DNA of 64,000 bases from Liolophura sinensis. Lineage: Eukaryota; Mollusca; Polyplacophora; Chitonida; Chitonidae. Made by a program: the position numbers and the translations under genes. The notes under the pieces were generated by a model. It was not told the origin of the DNA. It saw nothing but the letters and a program-made list of their open reading frames with translations, and made no database searches. The stretch lies in NCBI RefSeq assembly GCF_032854445.1, contig NC_088296.1, positions 17,847,485 through 17,911,484 on the forward strand, in the 5' to 3' direction. Below are positions 10,880 to 21,941 of the stretch, in pieces (the first letter of the stretch is position 1; every line of letters begins with the position of its first letter).

Positions 10880-12120
10880 TTAAGCCACACCACGAAAACT
10901 AAAAACAGTGTGTTTTTTCCGAGTCAGTTCAGAAGATAACACACATAAGATACATATCAATCCTGCTATTCCTGTTATAAATGTAAATACATGTACTGAT
11001 CAATGTCGTATAAACGATCTGTTCATTGTAACAGCAATACAATAATTATAACAAGCCTTACCTTTACATGCCAAAGAATCTCTCTGCATTGAAAGGTGTG
11101 TCTCAACCAGCTCTCCAAATGTGCTGGTGGAAATGACGACTTACCGATGTGAACTCCTCTTTTCAAAACAAAATCCATGCACGTGTGGCATACTTACACA
11201 TTCCAACCGTTTTCTTTCTTCTTCTAAGATTTTCAGTTTGGATGTAACAAACCGTAAAATGGCTTTTTTAAGATAATGGAGTTTCGAGGAAATTCTGAAG
11301 ATTATCTTTTGATCACATCTACACGCTCCCAACTTTTCCTTTTGATCTTCTGGCACAGTTGGATGAAATTAAAAAAAAAACAGCGTTTTAAAGTCATCAT
11401 AGCCGAGGTGCTCCTGGTTGTTTTGGGTTGCTACATCACACAAATAACTTACATTGAACTGATATTCAAGACAAAGGAAATTCCACGAAACAGAATACAT
11501 TACGTTTGAATGTATAGTAAAACAAACTGAGTTAACACAGAAAATGATCCACACTTTGCTCCAGGTGGCTACTTTAACCCCTCTCTTTATACTGGGCTGG
11601 CGGGTATATTATCTAATTTAATTAATTATATATCTAAGGACAACAAATGGTAAACTATACACCGATTCACGCCATGTCCAATAAGTTTTTTCTAAACAAT
11701 GTCTGCGACCGAAAACTGGTGTCATCATCGTCTCTTACCTCTCACCTCGCCCGCATACACAACACCCCAGGTATCATTTATTCGTTAATGGCACACCAGC
11801 CCCGCATTTACGACACGTCAAACCTCGTCTTAAAAGGCGTCCGTTTTCAAGTTTAACCCTCATGCGCCATCTAGCAACGACAGCCTTTTCAACGCCCTGT
11901 GGTGCAGGTAAAATGACTGCTGCTTTAGGAATGACTGCACTCCGACCACTTCCACTCATTACACCAACCTCCCCCTCCTCCCTCCTTCATTTTGAAGTTC
12001 AAACTTTCCTCGATATGCCGTTATCCAATAATGGATTAGCGAATCATTCGATGATCCATTTATTCCAAACATCAATCATTCATTCCGCAAAGAGGCCTGC
12101 CACTTAGTCAGTAAAGCCAA
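10880..12120. other. no gene recognised
   Basis: Short open frames on both strands without splice-site context or recognisable domains. The GC-rich patch near 11720-11960 is open on both strands but resembles nothing I know. The promoter of the lectin gene may lie at the left edge. Confidence 0.4.
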
Positions 12121-12123
12121 TCA

Positions 12124-12158
12124 GGCAATCAATCAGGTGTTCATTCATTTATTGAACG

Positions 12159-12190
<32 letters not shown>

Positions 12191-12330
12191 GATCGATCAA
12201 TCAATCAACCTATTGATCGATCAATTGGCCATTTAGTCAACATACAGTCAGTTAGTAAATCAATCAGCTAATAATTTGGCCAAAAACTCTGCCTCTTAAT
12301 CTTTCAATCAATTCACCTATTTCAATTGAT
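12124..12330. repeat. (AATC)n-rich simple repeat
   Basis: A core of tandem aatc tetramers at about 12160-12210 with degenerate caatca flanks on both sides. This kind of tract is common at the tails of molluscan retroposons, but no body was seen beside it. Confidence 0.8.
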
Positions 12331-12437
12331 TGAGCGGGATTTAACTCTTTCGACCAGAACGCCGCAGACGAGATATCCTTTGTTTATGAAGTCACGCGGT
12401 TCAAAACAAAAATATCAAAAAGGATTATTTTAATGAC

Positions 12438-12612
12438 AGGGGCCCTCCGTGGTTCAGTTGGTTAACACCCTAGCGCTCCAGCTCCAGCAACCTGCGCATG
12501 GTCGCGGGTTTCCCCGGGCTCTGCCCGGTTTCCTCCCACCATAATGCTGGCCGCCGTCGTATAAATGAAATATTCTTGAGTACAGCGTAAAAAACAATCA
12601 AATAAATACACA
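12438..12612 (+). mobile_element. SINE with internal deletion
   Basis: The head (ggccctccgtggttcagttgg) jumps directly to cagcaacctgcgcatggtcg and the normal tail. About 90 bp covering the B box and centre are missing. Confidence 0.85.
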
Positions 12613-12899
12613 AATATTTCAATGAGAATCTATTTTGTTGAACACTATGTAAATTTAGTGTATAACGTTGAGGTGGTAACATGAAATACAACTGCATTTA
12701 TGTTCACATATCATTGTACAAAAAATGGTGTCAAAAAAGACGTTTGTGTAAGAAATGTCAAACAAAAACGGATAGGTGTAGGAGGGTTAGGATTCCTGAT
12801 GTAACATCTTTAGGATATTGTGAGATTTTTTGGTATTTTGTAGACGTATTAACTATACTCCAAAATGTATTGTCTATTATATCTTCAAACTGACAAGAC

Positions 12900-13266
12900 A
12901 TGACGTTTGTATATTTTTTTACCCAACATAAATTAAAGCCAGCAAAACAAGGCTGTACTACATCTAATAGTGACGATCACCAGAAATCTAGCCAACTGTC
13001 GTTTAGTAGCCTACGGTTTACGTATGTACTTGCTGGGCATCTCTTTTTACGTTGCAATTTTCGTTGTTATCATATGCACTTGTACAGTAATTTTGATGGC
13101 TATAGTGTCAGGTCAACATGTATTGACGCAAACTTCTACGCAGTATACAAGCCAACAAAACTTGACTATGTCTCGCGGGGTGTGGGATCAACCCCGGCCT
13201 TGGACAAAGAATTTGTGGAATCCCCGCATTCACTGTTCGGAGGGGCTGGCAGAAGATAGGCGGTAA
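12900..13266 (+). other. open frame with one hydrophobic segment, unassigned
   Basis: A 98-codon frame (12970-13266) has a hydrophobic run LGISFYVAIFVVIICTCTVI that could be a membrane helix. There is no homology I recognise, and its 3' third overlaps a repeat-like segment (ggggtgtgggatcaaccccg). It is probably not a gene. Confidence 0.15.
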
Positions 13267-13500
13267 ACAACCATTCTGTGACGACATGTGCGATCTACTA
13301 ATGATTGACGACCATTTGTCCTCCACCAGTATGGTGAGCTTATTCTCAGTGTCTTATGTGAGAAAGTGCGAGGATAACCAGGCCAAGATCGATGGTTAAC
13401 ACCGGGCATGCTATTTTTCTTCATTCATGAAACTCAATGCCATGGAATTAGTCAATAATTCTTGACTAGGCCTATGGCGTAAACGACATTGAGATAAAAG
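13175..13500 (+). repeat. possible old retroposon
   Basis: A B-box-like gggatcaaccccg near the start and a tail aattcttgactaggcctatg then gcgtaaacgac resemble a tRNA-headed retroposon of a family other than the main SINE. Seen once only, so the family is unproven. Confidence 0.3.
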
Positions 13501-14781
13501 AATATAAGCATACATTATCAACTGACAGGGCCTGCTGTCCCCAGTTCCCCATTGATTGGGGCTATTGATGCTAAGCAATATTTTACGATGACCCTCTCAT
13601 TCCGCGAGTTATCTCAACTAATTAAAGGAATAACTTTTTAACACGTTTTAACACGTATTTTTTCAAGAATATAGGTATTTCACTTTATAAGCTGTACAGC
13701 ACTGCACGTAAACAATTTTGTCTGTAACTTGAATAATCAGGCAGACATTCGTCACTCACTCAGTCACTCATTCAATGTTATCAGGGACCGCTTCCACGAA
13801 GCTTACTTAGCGTTAATTTGCCTTTAGCTAAGTACACTTAATATGTCTACAACATACGTTGTCATTTTAGATAAGGGGTAGCTTAGCTTAATGAGCTTAA
13901 TTAAACTGGCCTCTGGCAACCAGAAAACATAGAATAGTTGATTTTAATGAGTGAAAAAGCTGCTGAGTATATGTCATGTGGAAACGTTTGAACAAAAGGT
14001 TGGAGATTGGGCAATGGTGATCATTTGAGGAGCCTCCATTTAAAATCGCAATTACATCCCATGCGTTATCTGAATCCTACTCTAGAACGTTATAAAACAT
14101 AAAGAAATATTTCGAAGAGCATCTCCTCCCTAAAACAGTGGGATAACCCTGACGACCGCTTTCACATTAATACGAATACAAACGTTTCAGCCTCAAATAA
14201 CGGTAATTTTGAAAGAGCATAGTTCTTGATCGTTTCCCATGGGCACCACAAGGGCACGAGTTTGTCAAAGGTGTATGGCGAATGAAGCTCAAAAGTACAT
14301 GAAAATGCCCCCTGAACATCAAATATTAGCCTCACATTTGCGTTAAATGTTCTTCTTACACAGGTATCTATCGATCTTAATGTTTTTTGGTTGATTAACG
14401 CCCAAGTGGTTTCAAAGAGTTTTTTCTCTGGCTTTTAACATCTAGATTAGGCAATTTATTACCTCGACACGACAGATTTGTGCAACGTATCAAAGCATTG
14501 CTTAAAAAAAGTGAAAAACAAAAAAAGATAACTATCACGCAAAATCGTCTTTAAAGCATGTCAGGCTTCTATACTAGCGCTGAAGATTATGTGCTGTGTA
14601 TCAAAATCGTCTATGTGCACCACAGTTATTATTTCTAATATAACAGTTTTTTTATATTATTTTCTGATTTTTCCCCTTTTTATGCGGAGGTGTTATCTGT
14701 AATTCATAAAAACAAAGAACAAACGTTTTGGTGTGTTTAATTTTCGCAGTTTTGATAAGTTCTGCAAATAAGAAAATCAGC
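13500..14781. other. no gene recognised
   Basis: AT-rich sequence without long frames, tandem repeats or repeat families I could match inside the window. It ends at the left target-site duplication of the LTR element. Confidence 0.4.
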
Positions 14782-14785
14782 ATAC

Positions 14786-15788
14786 TGTTACGGTATTTAA
14801 AAACAGCAACAGAAAACAGACTCAGTGACTCAATATTACAATGTAAACAATGCTTTATATATAAAATGAGACGTACAGTTTTACAGACAGTTCAACAACA
14901 ACAACATAAAAAACATACACATCAGTATTACCGGTCTTTAAAAGTTTCCAGTTCACATTTGCCTCTCAAGGAACGTGTTCCAGGAGATCCAACGTAAAGA
15001 CCATGGGATAAACACACAATTCACACAAGTCACAAATTGTCCTAGACAGGTACTTCGCCAGGTTAGCGAACGCGAACACAGTACACAGAACTGGAACAGT
15101 CAAGCCTTTGAATGACGTCACACCCGCAGAGCACAACACAGGGTAAATACAGGCATGGAGGTATAATCCACTTCAGATCAGTCACAGCTCCCGCAGAAGC
15201 TCACAAACGAGCCGTTCAGAGACGTAGAGTAATGTCACCTTGTGGCAAAACGAACGTCCTTTGCAAAACTGAAAACTTCAGTTTAGAGTCCTTGACGACC
15301 TTGTCGGTCAGGTGAGGTCAGCGTGTTAAACAAATTACACAGTCCACACTGTATAATCATAATAAAGATCCGAACACCAATAAACGTGACTTCCGCAGAA
15401 ATTCACATAAACCAGACATCAGTACTACTGTGGTACACAAACGGTGCCGGCATAAAAATCTGTCCTCCCAAATGAAACTGGCATCACCAGCTCATATAAA
15501 TAAAATGGACTCGATACGAGAGCGTCTCACACTCTCCTGGCTCCCAGTGGATGCAGCAAAAATACCTTCCCTCTGCACAGAAAACACGGCTTATATACGT
15601 GCAAGGTGGATTCAACTATTCTTAGACACAGAATTAACAGCCAATGAACATCCAGTTAAATAAACAGAGCATTGAACAAGGTGCTTTCGGCCAGGTCCGC
15701 GCTGTACATATATAACAGGGCCTGTTATGCTTTCACAAAGGTCCGCAGACTAACAGTACATGAAGACGTTAAATAGTCATACATAACA
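14786..15788 (-). repeat. 3' LTR (1003 bp)
   Basis: On the plus strand it runs from tgttacggtatttaaaaaca to catacataaca. It equals the LTR at 19909-20576 except for a 335-bp segment (about 15434-15768) present only here and bounded by cagtac at both ends in this copy. It sits downstream of Pol in element orientation and so is the 3' LTR. Confidence 0.92.
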
Positions 15789-15801
15789 CCCCCACCCTTC
15801 A
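15789..15801 (-). promoter_or_regulatory. polypurine tract of the retrotransposon
   Basis: On the minus strand tgaagggtggggg directly precedes the LTR start tgttatg. This is where plus-strand DNA synthesis is primed in LTR elements. Confidence 0.8.
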
Positions 15802-15902
15802 GGGAAAGAAAGTTTTGCATAAAACTTTCTTTAACATATTCATAATCATGAATGATAATAACGTTTACCACAGTCTATAAAAACAAAGCTGCAGAAAACC
15901 AA
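15802..15902 (-). other. retrotransposon 3' untranslated spacer
   Basis: About 100 bp between the Pol stop codon and the polypurine tract, AT-rich, with no frame. Confidence 0.6.
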
Positions 15903-17690
15903 CTAGAAACGTGACAAACAATCAGCAATCACATTATCTTTCCCTTTTATGTGTCTAATCTCTAGATTAAATTCTTGCAAAAGCAAACTCCACCGTAACA
16001 ATCTTCGGATTTTACCTTTTAGTTTGTGCAAGAAGGTCAAGGGATTGTGATCTGTATACACAACAATGGGGTAACTTGACGAAGTCACATACACTTCAAA
16101 ATGCTGTAATGCTAGAATCAAGGAAAGACACTCCTTTTCTATTGTCGAATAATTTCTCTGGCACTTGTCAAATTTGCGAGAAAAAAAACATACAGGGTGA
16201 TCAACGTGATCTGTTTCATTTTCTTGTAACAAAACTGCCCCAGCAGATATATCACTAGCATCAACAGCTAGCTTAAATGGTAAATTAAAATCAGGCGCTA
16301 CAAGTATGGGGCCGCTGCTTAGCATGGCCTTTAATCTATCAAAAGATCTCTGACACTCAATGGACCACAAGAATTTAGCACCTTTCTTTAACAGCTGAGT
16401 TAATGGCTCACTAACAAATGAAAAGTTCCTACAGAACTTTCGATAATAACCTGCCATGCCCAAAAAACGCTTTAACTCTCTCTTACAACTTGGCACTGGA
16501 AAACAAGAGATAGCAACTCCACTAGGATGTACAACATTGAGATCAGTGCTATCTCTGTCTACATATGGCTTTAACATGTTAATGTGACAAAGTTGTCTAG
16601 ATTTGCGCCGATCAGGAGTGAAAATAATATAATTGAGATCACTTAGCCTCTTGTCTACTACATAAGGTCCAAAATAACGAGCTTCAAGTGGCTTACCACT
16701 AACTGGAAGTAAGGCCAGTACTTTCTGACCAACTTCAAATCTGCGTCTTACTGTCTCTTTGTCATACTTAGTTTTCATACTCTTCTGAGAAGCTGCAAGA
16801 TTCTCTCTGGCTAACTCACATACTCTGTTGAGCTTAGTACGAAAACTTGACACATACTGTAATAGGTTAACATTGTCACTATCACCAGACACAAACTTTT
16901 CCTTGAACAACTGTAGTGGACCACGCACAGTATGGCCAAACACAAGCTCAAATGGACTAAATCCAAGTGACTCTTGTATAGACTCTCTTACAGCAAACAT
17001 TAACAAAGGTACACCCTCGTCCCAATCTTTCCCTGTCTCAAAGCAGTAAGTTCTTATCATACTTTTCAGTGTCTGATGGAATCTCTCTAGTGCTCCTTGA
17101 CTTTGTGGGTGGTAAGCTGAGGACTTATACTGGCTAATACCTAGCTCATGCATAACTTGTTGGAAAACACCAGACATGAAATTTGAACCCTGGTCTGACT
17201 GTACTGACTTAGGCAGACCAAACATGGTGAAGAACTTAACTAAAGCCTTAATTACAGTCTTGGCAGTAATATTCCTTAGTGGAATTGCCTCAGGGAAACG
17301 AGTTGAAGTACACATTATGGTTAACATATACTGATTTCCAGACTTTGTCTTAGGTAGCGGACCAACACAATCTATTAAGATTCTACTGAATGGCTCACCA
17401 ATTGCAGGAATAGGCCTCAAGGCTGCCTTGGGGATTGTCTGGTTAGGTTTCCCCACTAACTGACATGCATGACAAGACCTGCAAAATTCAGTAACATCTT
17501 TCCTTATTCCTGGCCAATAAAAATGACTGAGAACCTTATGATAGGTCTTATTAACACCTAAATGACCTGCTAACGGCGTTTCATGCGCTATGGTCAGTAT
17601 GTCTTTACGATAAGACTTGGGCACAACTACCTGATGCTTAATTGCCCATTCATCCTCCAACGAAACATCGGGAGGCCTCCACTGCCGCAT
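15903..17690 (-). CDS. pol: Pol fragment: integrase followed by RT thumb and RNase H
   Basis: 595 codons from ATG at 17690. The integrase comes first: zinc-binding H36, H43, C70, C73; catalytic D107 (LIDCVGPLP), D166 (SDQGSNF) and E202, spaced D-35-E; then a C-terminal segment with GPYVV and CHINMLKPY (to about 378). From about 392 the sequence changes to VAISCFPVPSCKRELKRFLG, the RT thumb/connection of Ty3/gypsy elements, and then RNase H with D477, E518, D547 and D590. The RT fingers and palm with the YxDD box, about 200 residues, are missing, in frame. Integrase before RT is the order of Gmr1-like elements. The frame is open upstream of ATG to about 17738 and shares TGATG with the end of the Gag ORF. 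Confidence 0.9.
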   Translation of the reverse strand: MRQWRPPDVSLEDEWAIKHQVVVPKSYRKDILTIAHETPLAGHLGVNKTYHKVLSHFYWPGIRKDVTEFCRSCHACQLVGKPNQTIPKAALRPIPAIGEPFSRILIDCVGPLPKTKSGNQYMLTIMCTSTRFPEAIPLRNITAKTVIKALVKFFTMFGLPKSVQSDQGSNFMSGVFQQVMHELGISQYKSSAYHPQSQGALERFHQTLKSMIRTYCFETGKDWDEGVPLLMFAVRESIQESLGFSPFELVFGHTVRGPLQLFKEKFVSGDSDNVNLLQYVSSFRTKLNRVCELARENLAASQKSMKTKYDKETVRRRFEVGQKVLALLPVSGKPLEARYFGPYVVDKRLSDLNYIIFTPDRRKSRQLCHINMLKPYVDRDSTDLNVVHPSGVAISCFPVPSCKRELKRFLGMAGYYRKFCRNFSFVSEPLTQLLKKGAKFLWSIECQRSFDRLKAMLSSGPILVAPDFNLPFKLAVDASDISAGAVLLQENETDHVDHPVCFFSRKFDKCQRNYSTIEKECLSLILALQHFEVYVTSSSYPIVVYTDHNPLTFLHKLKGKIRRLLRWSLLLQEFNLEIRHIKGKDNVIADCLSRF

Positions 17691-19780
17691 CAATATGCCA
17701 GACTTGACATAGTAGTAGCATGGGTCAGGTAAAAAGATTCACCATCTTTAGCTGCGTCATTAAACAAGCAAGAAATACTTGGATCACTGTGTTGTTCAGC
17801 AATCAACTCAGTCCTACAAAATGGCTGATCACCACTAACAAAATTAGTATCTACTTCCTGCTGGCTGTCTAATTTGGAAGAATCTCCATCCAACATGTTG
17901 TTGAGAAAAGTCTCACTCAAATCAACAGTACTACCCTGGTCTGTACTGACTTTTCTAGACATAGCTCTTGTAACAACACAGGACGGATATAAACCCGCTA
18001 TCTCGCTTTCAACTGGCTCTGTGACTGAATTCAGTAAAGGCTTATCAACCATTAAGGAATCAACAGTAACTTTATCATGTGCCAAGTCATTTCCCAACAA
18101 CAAATGAATACCCTCAAAAGGTAATGAAGACTTAATGCCTACCCTGACAGGTCCAGATATCAAATCTGATGACAAATAAATATCATGAAGGGGAACACTG
18201 ACAAAGTCACTAGACTCTACGCCTCTAATAAGGGCACGAACCCCAGAGTATGACTCTTCAGAAAAGGGCAGAGTATTCATCAACAACAGAGACTGAGATG
18301 CCCCAGTATCCCTTAATATCTTTATAGGGGTAGCACAAGACATGTCGCTTCTAAGCGACACTGAACCAGAATTGATAAACGGAGCGAAGCTATCCATAGA
18401 GCATTTGGGAATCTTATCCAATCCCGTATCAGCTAACTCAGATCTGCTTTTAACTGCTGATGTAACTTCTGGCAATGTTTTGTGCATTGCAACACAAAGA
18501 CCTGTGGGCTTAGACTCATTCTGAGCTTCCCGTATCCTTTTCAACTTGTAACATTCACTCATCACGTGACCTACCCGCTTGCAAAAATTACAAGTGACCC
18601 TATTTCGAGGACTACCATTCCAATCTGAACTACGTGAACCATGAGCTGTAGAACCATTGGAGCCTGGTGTAGAACTCTTCTGTATAGAGCTACCTCTACC
18701 TGTTGCATGTGACTGGGTATTTCTACGTATAAATGAATTAAATGGCTTACCCGTGTATGTAACCTTATGTGTCAAGGAATAATCATCAGCTAAACTAGCC
18801 GCCTCTTCAAGTGTACTCGCCTTCTGCTCATCAATGAACACCTTTACATCATTATGAATACAACGCTTGAACTCTTCTACCAGCACAAGCTGACGCAAAC
18901 TTTCAAAATCCCTGCCTATTTTCTTGGCTATACACCAGCGATCAAACAACTGCTCCTTAGCTCGACCAAACTCAACGTATGTCTGATCTCTACCTTTTTC
19001 ACAGTTACGAAATTTCTGGCGGTAAGCGTCAGGCACCAATTCATAACCCTTCAAAATTACCTCTTTCACATAGTCATAATTGGAAGCATTCTCTACACTT
19101 AACTGAGTGTAAATTTCCCTGGCCTTTCCAATTAGCACACTCTGTAATAACATAGTCCAGAACTCTTTAGGCCACTTCAAGCTATTTGCAATTTTCTCAA
19201 AATGCAGAAAATACTTATCCACCTCTTTTTCCTGAAAGGATGGAACTAACCGAATGTACTTGGTCACATCAAATCCTGTACCCTGTCTACCGGAAGGACC
19301 CGGTTTCTCATCTCTCTCTACCTCTAACTTTTTCATTTGGAACTCCAATTCTCTTTCCCTCTCTCTTTCTTGCCTCTCTCTCTCCTCTCTCTGCACTTCC
19401 CTCTCCCTTTCCTCTCTCTGCACTTCCCTCTCTCTTTCCTCTCTCTCTCTCTGCATTTTCAACTTTTCTAACTCTATCTCATGTTCCCTCTCTTTCTCTC
19501 TCTCCTCTTTCTCCAATCTCAACTTTAACTCAAACTGCTTAAACTTAAGCTCGGCATCAGACTGACCCTCGAACTCATAATCAGATAATGCAGAACTATC
19601 AAACTTCCCTATCTCCACTAAATGTTGCAACAAAGTATACTGCATATCTCTTTTCCTCCATGAAGACTTTATGGACAAACCTAAAAATGTCCCTAACTTA
19701 ACCAAGTCTTCCTTCTTTAAACTCTCAAAAACATCCTGATCGGGCGCATTAACAAACTGTTTAGGATCAAAATCTCCCAT
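17690..19780 (-). CDS. gag: Gag-protease polyprotein
   Basis: 696 codons. Residues 1-65 form an N-terminal domain found in this Gag type (starts MGDFDPKQF); 72-155 is a highly charged Glu/Arg coiled coil; about 175-340 is a capsid-like helical region (FLHFEKIANSLKWPKEFW); 397-410 is one CCHC zinc knuckle (C2-C4-H4-C); and an aspartic protease active site DTGAS starts at 491. The C-terminal 35 residues correspond to the linker that precedes integrase in such elements. Gag packages the RNA and the protease processes the polyprotein. The frame is intact. Pol lies in the -1 frame and overlaps by about 49 nt with a T5 run at 17731-17735 (plus-strand AAAAA). Confidence 0.92.
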   Translation of the reverse strand: MGDFDPKQFVNAPDQDVFESLKKEDLVKLGTFLGLSIKSSWRKRDMQYTLLQHLVEIGKFDSSALSDYEFEGQSDAELKFKQFELKLRLEKEEREKEREHEIELEKLKMQREREEREREVQREEREREVQREERERQERERERELEFQMKKLEVERDEKPGPSGRQGTGFDVTKYIRLVPSFQEKEVDKYFLHFEKIANSLKWPKEFWTMLLQSVLIGKAREIYTQLSVENASNYDYVKEVILKGYELVPDAYRQKFRNCEKGRDQTYVEFGRAKEQLFDRWCIAKKIGRDFESLRQLVLVEEFKRCIHNDVKVFIDEQKASTLEEAASLADDYSLTHKVTYTGKPFNSFIRRNTQSHATGRGSSIQKSSTPGSNGSTAHGSRSSDWNGSPRNRVTCNFCKRVGHVMSECYKLKRIREAQNESKPTGLCVAMHKTLPEVTSAVKSRSELADTGLDKIPKCSMDSFAPFINSGSVSLRSDMSCATPIKILRDTGASQSLLLMNTLPFSEESYSGVRALIRGVESSDFVSVPLHDIYLSSDLISGPVRVGIKSSLPFEGIHLLLGNDLAHDKVTVDSLMVDKPLLNSVTEPVESEIAGLYPSCVVTRAMSRKVSTDQGSTVDLSETFLNNMLDGDSSKLDSQQEVDTNFVSGDQPFCRTELIAEQHSDPSISCLFNDAAKDGESFYLTHATTMSSLAY

Positions 19781-19885
19781 TGTAAATATTTAGCCACTGA
19801 ATCATTCACCGTTAAAATTAAGCAATCGCTTCTCACATGTGTTTAACTTCAAATATCCGGTGCAAAACAAAAGGGAAACAATCAG

Positions 19886-19903
19886 TTCCCGGACAAGCCC
19901 CCA
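19886..19903 (-). promoter_or_regulatory. primer-binding site (tRNA-Pro type)
   Basis: On the minus strand, five bases after the LTR end, tgggggcttgtccgggaa. This differs at one base within the first 17 from the tRNA-Pro primer site well known from gammaretroviruses. The start with TGG matches a tRNA CCA end. Confidence 0.8.
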
Positions 19904-19908
19904 ATTTC

Positions 19909-20576
19909 TGTTACGGTATTTAAAAACAGCAACAGAAAACAGACTCAGTGACTCAATATTACAATGTAAACAATGCTTTATATATAAAATGAGACGTACA
20001 GTTTTACAGACAGTTCAACAACAACAACATAAAAAACATACACATCAGTATTACCGGTCTTTAAAAGTTTCCAGTTCACATTTGCCTCTCAAGGAACGTG
20101 TTCCAGGAGATCCAACGTAAAGACCATGGGATAAACACACAATTCACACAAGTCACAAATTGTCCTAGACAGGTACTTCGCCAGGTTAGCGAACGCGAAC
20201 ACAGTACACAGAACTGGAACAGTCAAGCCTTTGAATGACGTCACACCCGCAGAGCACAACACAGGGTAAATACAGGCATGGAGGTATAATCCACTTCAGA
20301 TCAGTCACAGCTCCCGCAGAAGCTCACAAACGAGCCGTTCAGAGACGTAGAGTAATGTCACCTTGTGGCAAAACGAACGTCCTTTGCAAAACTGAAAACT
20401 GCAGTTTAGAGTCCTTGACGACCTTGTCGGTCAGGTGAGGTCAGCGTGTTAAACAAATTACACAGTCCACACTGTATAATCATAATAAAGATCCGAACAC
20501 CAATAAACGTGACTTCCGCTGAAATTCACATAAACCAGTCATCAGTACTTGACACGTTAAATAGTCATACATAACA
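19909..20576 (-). repeat. internal complete LTR (668 bp, 5' LTR of the intact unit)
   Basis: Same ends as the other LTR (tgttacgg to cataaca). The 335-bp segment is absent and the join reads atcagtacttgacacg, compatible with deletion between two cagtac repeats. Outside its U3 end follow 13 bases (cccccacccttca) identical to the polypurine tract next to the 3' LTR, which a normal 5' LTR would not have. Confidence 0.9.
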
Positions 20577-20584
20577 CCCCCACC

Positions 20585-21706
20585 CTTCAAGACAGTTAGT
20601 AAATAGTCTGCTAAAAGTACAGAGTTATAGTATCTGTCCATAACGAGCACATGGGATTTACCATCAAGATCACAGGATGTAATTAGGCGAACAACAGTAT
20701 TCCCTATCACGCCTAACTTTTCCTCGACAATGTCTGTTTTTCCCATATATATTTCAGCCTTGAGTACATATCCTGTGTCACCATCACATAATAAAAATGA
20801 CTTTATACCCCACTTAGTTGGCTTATCTTTGATGTACTGTTTGATAGCTAGTCTGTTCTTTGTTGGAATCATACCCTCGTCAAGGCTGAGATGCTGACTA
20901 GGTTTATAGTACAGTTTAAATTTCTCCAACAAATCATTCAACATTGGGCGCACTTTGTATATTTTGTCAGATTTATCAATGTTTGGGTCTTGTTCATCCA
21001 TTACATGTAGAAATGTCCATATTGCTAGAAAGCGATCACGTGTCATTACCTGTCGAAAACCAGGTGTGAACATTACGAAGTCGCTACCTTCACTTTTCCA
21101 GTAGTCTCTATAGCTTGGTTTGATAACCAGATATTCCATACATAGTCTTAGGCCAACAAAAGCTTTCATTTCAGGTGGGGAGACAGGAGAAAAATTCTTA
21201 GCATAATACGAGTTGGGCTTTTGTTCACGTGTTTGATGGGCCCGTAAATTTGTCATAGTGCATAATCCATCCCAAAATGCATCATCAAAAAATAAAGACA
21301 AAAAGTCACCAGCTTTACTTTCGTCCGTTATGAATCCGGGAATATTCTGTGGTCCGATGTTGTTGTTGTCAAACTGTAAATTACTTGCTTCCGAAAACAC
21401 ATCATTCCAACCTGCTGCAAAGTCCGCTGCATCTCCTGCCCCAGTAATGGCGACTGGCGAAGCACCACGCCCCCTTGTCTCCGAAAAATCGTCCGAATCA
21501 TCCGTTTGCGAAATGTCAAAGTCACTGCCTAAATCAAAATTGTCATCGTCAACTGAATCCAAATCGTCCTCGGGATAAGTTTGGTCGAATTCAAGCTCTT
21601 CTCCGTCAGAATCACCCAAATTATGCAGCACTTCCTCAGTTGTAAATAGCCTACGCCTTTGTTTTGGCTCCCCTGACACGCTTGGTTGCGGCGAGCTTCG
21701 CTTCAT
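20585..21706 (-). pseudogene. piggyBac-like transposase, 3'-truncated
   Basis: The frame opens at MKRSSPQPSV (ATG 21706-21704) and is piggyBac-derived for about 374 codons. Residues about 20-95 are very acidic, as in PGBD-type N termini; the DDE_Tnp_1_7 core follows, with the first catalytic Asp at 276 (SLDEGMIP) and the second at 357 (VMDRYYNS). It stops matching at LTVLK (K codon 20587-20585), where the retroelement polypurine tract begins; the open frame runs on to 20480 only by translating LTR. The third catalytic Asp and the C-terminal cysteine-rich domain are lost, so the protein should be inactive. Full-length relatives are about 550-600 residues. Confidence 0.88.
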
Positions 21707-21941
21707 GATGAAAATATTCCAAAAAACTGCGTCAAAATACACAGAAAACTGCCCTGGTTATACTGCCGCCATTTTTAGACAAATCCTGCAGCATGGGCGA
21801 CCTATCTTTGATCTGATTGGCTGGTATATTTAGAGTTTGACCTGGTTTAAATAGAGGGTTTTCCCAATCCCGCTATATCGGGAATTCGGCAGAGAGTGGA
21901 GTCTGACATTCCCGGTTTATCGCGAATACGGGCTGAGAGGG
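21707..21941 (-). mobile_element. piggyBac 5' terminal region with TIR
   Basis: On the minus strand TTAA is followed by ccctctcagcccgtattcgc, the CCC start expected of a piggyBac terminal repeat, directly at the TTAA target (21942-21945). A related stretch (cccgatatagcggga, part palindromic) lies about 50 bp inside. The opposite terminus is missing. Confidence 0.8.

Noticed and set aside
19186-19565. Ser/Leu-rich plus-strand frames
   Set aside because: Antisense shadows of the Glu/Arg coiled coil in Gag.
20480-20584. C-terminal extension of the piggyBac transposase
   Set aside because: These 34 or so codons translate the polypurine tract and LTR of the retroelement and do not belong to the transposase.
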